From Spirochaetaceae bacterium (lineage in GTDB: Bacteria; Spirochaetota; Spirochaetia; Treponematales; Breznakiellaceae), in contig JAIRYB010000139.1 of assembly GCA_031267955.1 (NCBI GenBank), forward strand, positions 1 through 5,522: 5,522 nt of DNA, read 5' to 3'. Shown here in pieces: positions 5,436 through 5,522 of the stretch (its first letter is position 1; every line of letters begins with the position of its first letter). A model generated the notes under the pieces. The model saw nothing but the letters and a program-made list of their open reading frames with translations, did no database searches and had not been told where the DNA came from. The position numbers and the translations under genes were made by a program.

Positions 5436-5452
5436 CGAAAGCCGGGTTTTCG
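5436..5452. promoter_or_regulatory. 17-bp imperfect palindrome between divergent promoters, candidate operator
   Basis: CGAAAGCCGGGTTTTCG reads the same on both strands except at one symmetrical pair (7 of 8 pairs match). It lies between the repressor promoter and the rightward consensus promoter. Its size suits a LacI-family operator, although it has an odd length with no central CpG step, unlike the commonest LacI-type operators. Confidence 0.3.
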
Positions 5453-5475
5453 CCCCTGTTCTGGCGCAAATTCCG

Positions 5476-5522
5476 AATTTTTGTATTTTTTTGTTGACAA
5501 CTAGGTCAATGCCTGATATAAT
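5476..5522 (+). promoter_or_regulatory. Perfect consensus sigma-70 promoter reading out of the window
   Basis: TTGACA (5494-5499) and TATAAT (5517-5522) are both exact consensus hexamers with the optimal 17-base spacer. The T-rich stretch just upstream (about 5476-5493, with seven consecutive T) resembles an UP element. The promoter points right, so it drives a gene beyond the window and is divergent from the LacI-family gene. A promoter this strong normally needs a repressor, and the neighbouring LacI-type protein is the obvious candidate. Confidence 0.8.
5494..5509. promoter_or_regulatory. Inverted repeat over the -35 box, candidate operator
   Basis: TTGAC-AACTAG-GTCAA has exact 5-base arms around a 6-base spacer and covers the -35 hexamer and half of the promoter spacer. 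A protein bound here would block RNA polymerase. The neighbouring LacI-family protein or another regulator could use it; the missing central CpG makes a LacI assignment uncertain. Confidence 0.35.

Noticed and set aside
5303..5500. A 65-residue leftward open frame upstream of the repressor gene
   Set aside because: It covers the repressor promoter, hairpin and ribosome-binding site, has no recognisable motif and overlaps the repressor start in another frame.

Overview
The window looks like chromosomal DNA of a free-living or gut-associated spirochaete, most likely Treponema-like. This is an inference from the style of the DksA-type protein and of the hybrid kinase and from the GC-rich genes separated by AT-rich gaps; there is no rRNA or other marker gene to prove it. 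No mobile element, CRISPR array, tRNA or rRNA is visible.

Layout: (1) Positions 1-362 hold no credible gene. The left edge carries an AGGAG ribosome-binding site on the minus strand for a gene that starts just outside the window. The rest is the leader of the next gene: a GC-rich block of inverted repeats, a 12-bp palindrome, an AT-rich candidate promoter core and an 11-bp direct repeat. (2) 363-719 (+) encodes a short DksA-type RNA polymerase-binding protein. (3) 720-789 is a short gap between two convergent genes; it can fold into nested hairpins, and the two stop codons lie in the two arms of one inverted repeat. (4) 790-1659 (-) is a PHP-family histidinol-phosphatase-like enzyme. Its start overlaps by 4 bp the end of (5) 1656-4241 (-), a soluble hybrid sensor kinase (PAS-HisKA-HATPase-REC-REC-Hpt). 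(6) 4242-4305 is a compact junction holding a terminator, then a promoter whose predicted start coincides with the kinase ATG. (7) 4306-5310 (-) is a LacI-family repressor with its own promoter. (8) 5311-5522 is a divergent regulatory region ending in a perfect consensus promoter that points right, out of the window.

The genes fall into three functional groups. The DksA-like protein stands alone and would tie transcription to the stringent response. The kinase and PHP phosphatase form a two-gene, translationally coupled unit read leftwards. The kinase carries a complete internal phosphorelay (His169, a receiver Asp, His800), but no output regulator is in the window, so the final target is elsewhere. 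The LacI-type repressor is separated from the kinase by a terminator and most likely controls the strong divergent promoter at the right edge, presumably for a sugar-uptake or sugar-use operon lying outside the window.

The points most worth a second look are the apparently leaderless kinase message, the coupling of a PHP phosphatase to a phosphorelay kinase, the first receiver domain that lacks its switch Thr/Ser, and the structured control region between the repressor and the outward consensus promoter. All four coding genes look intact.
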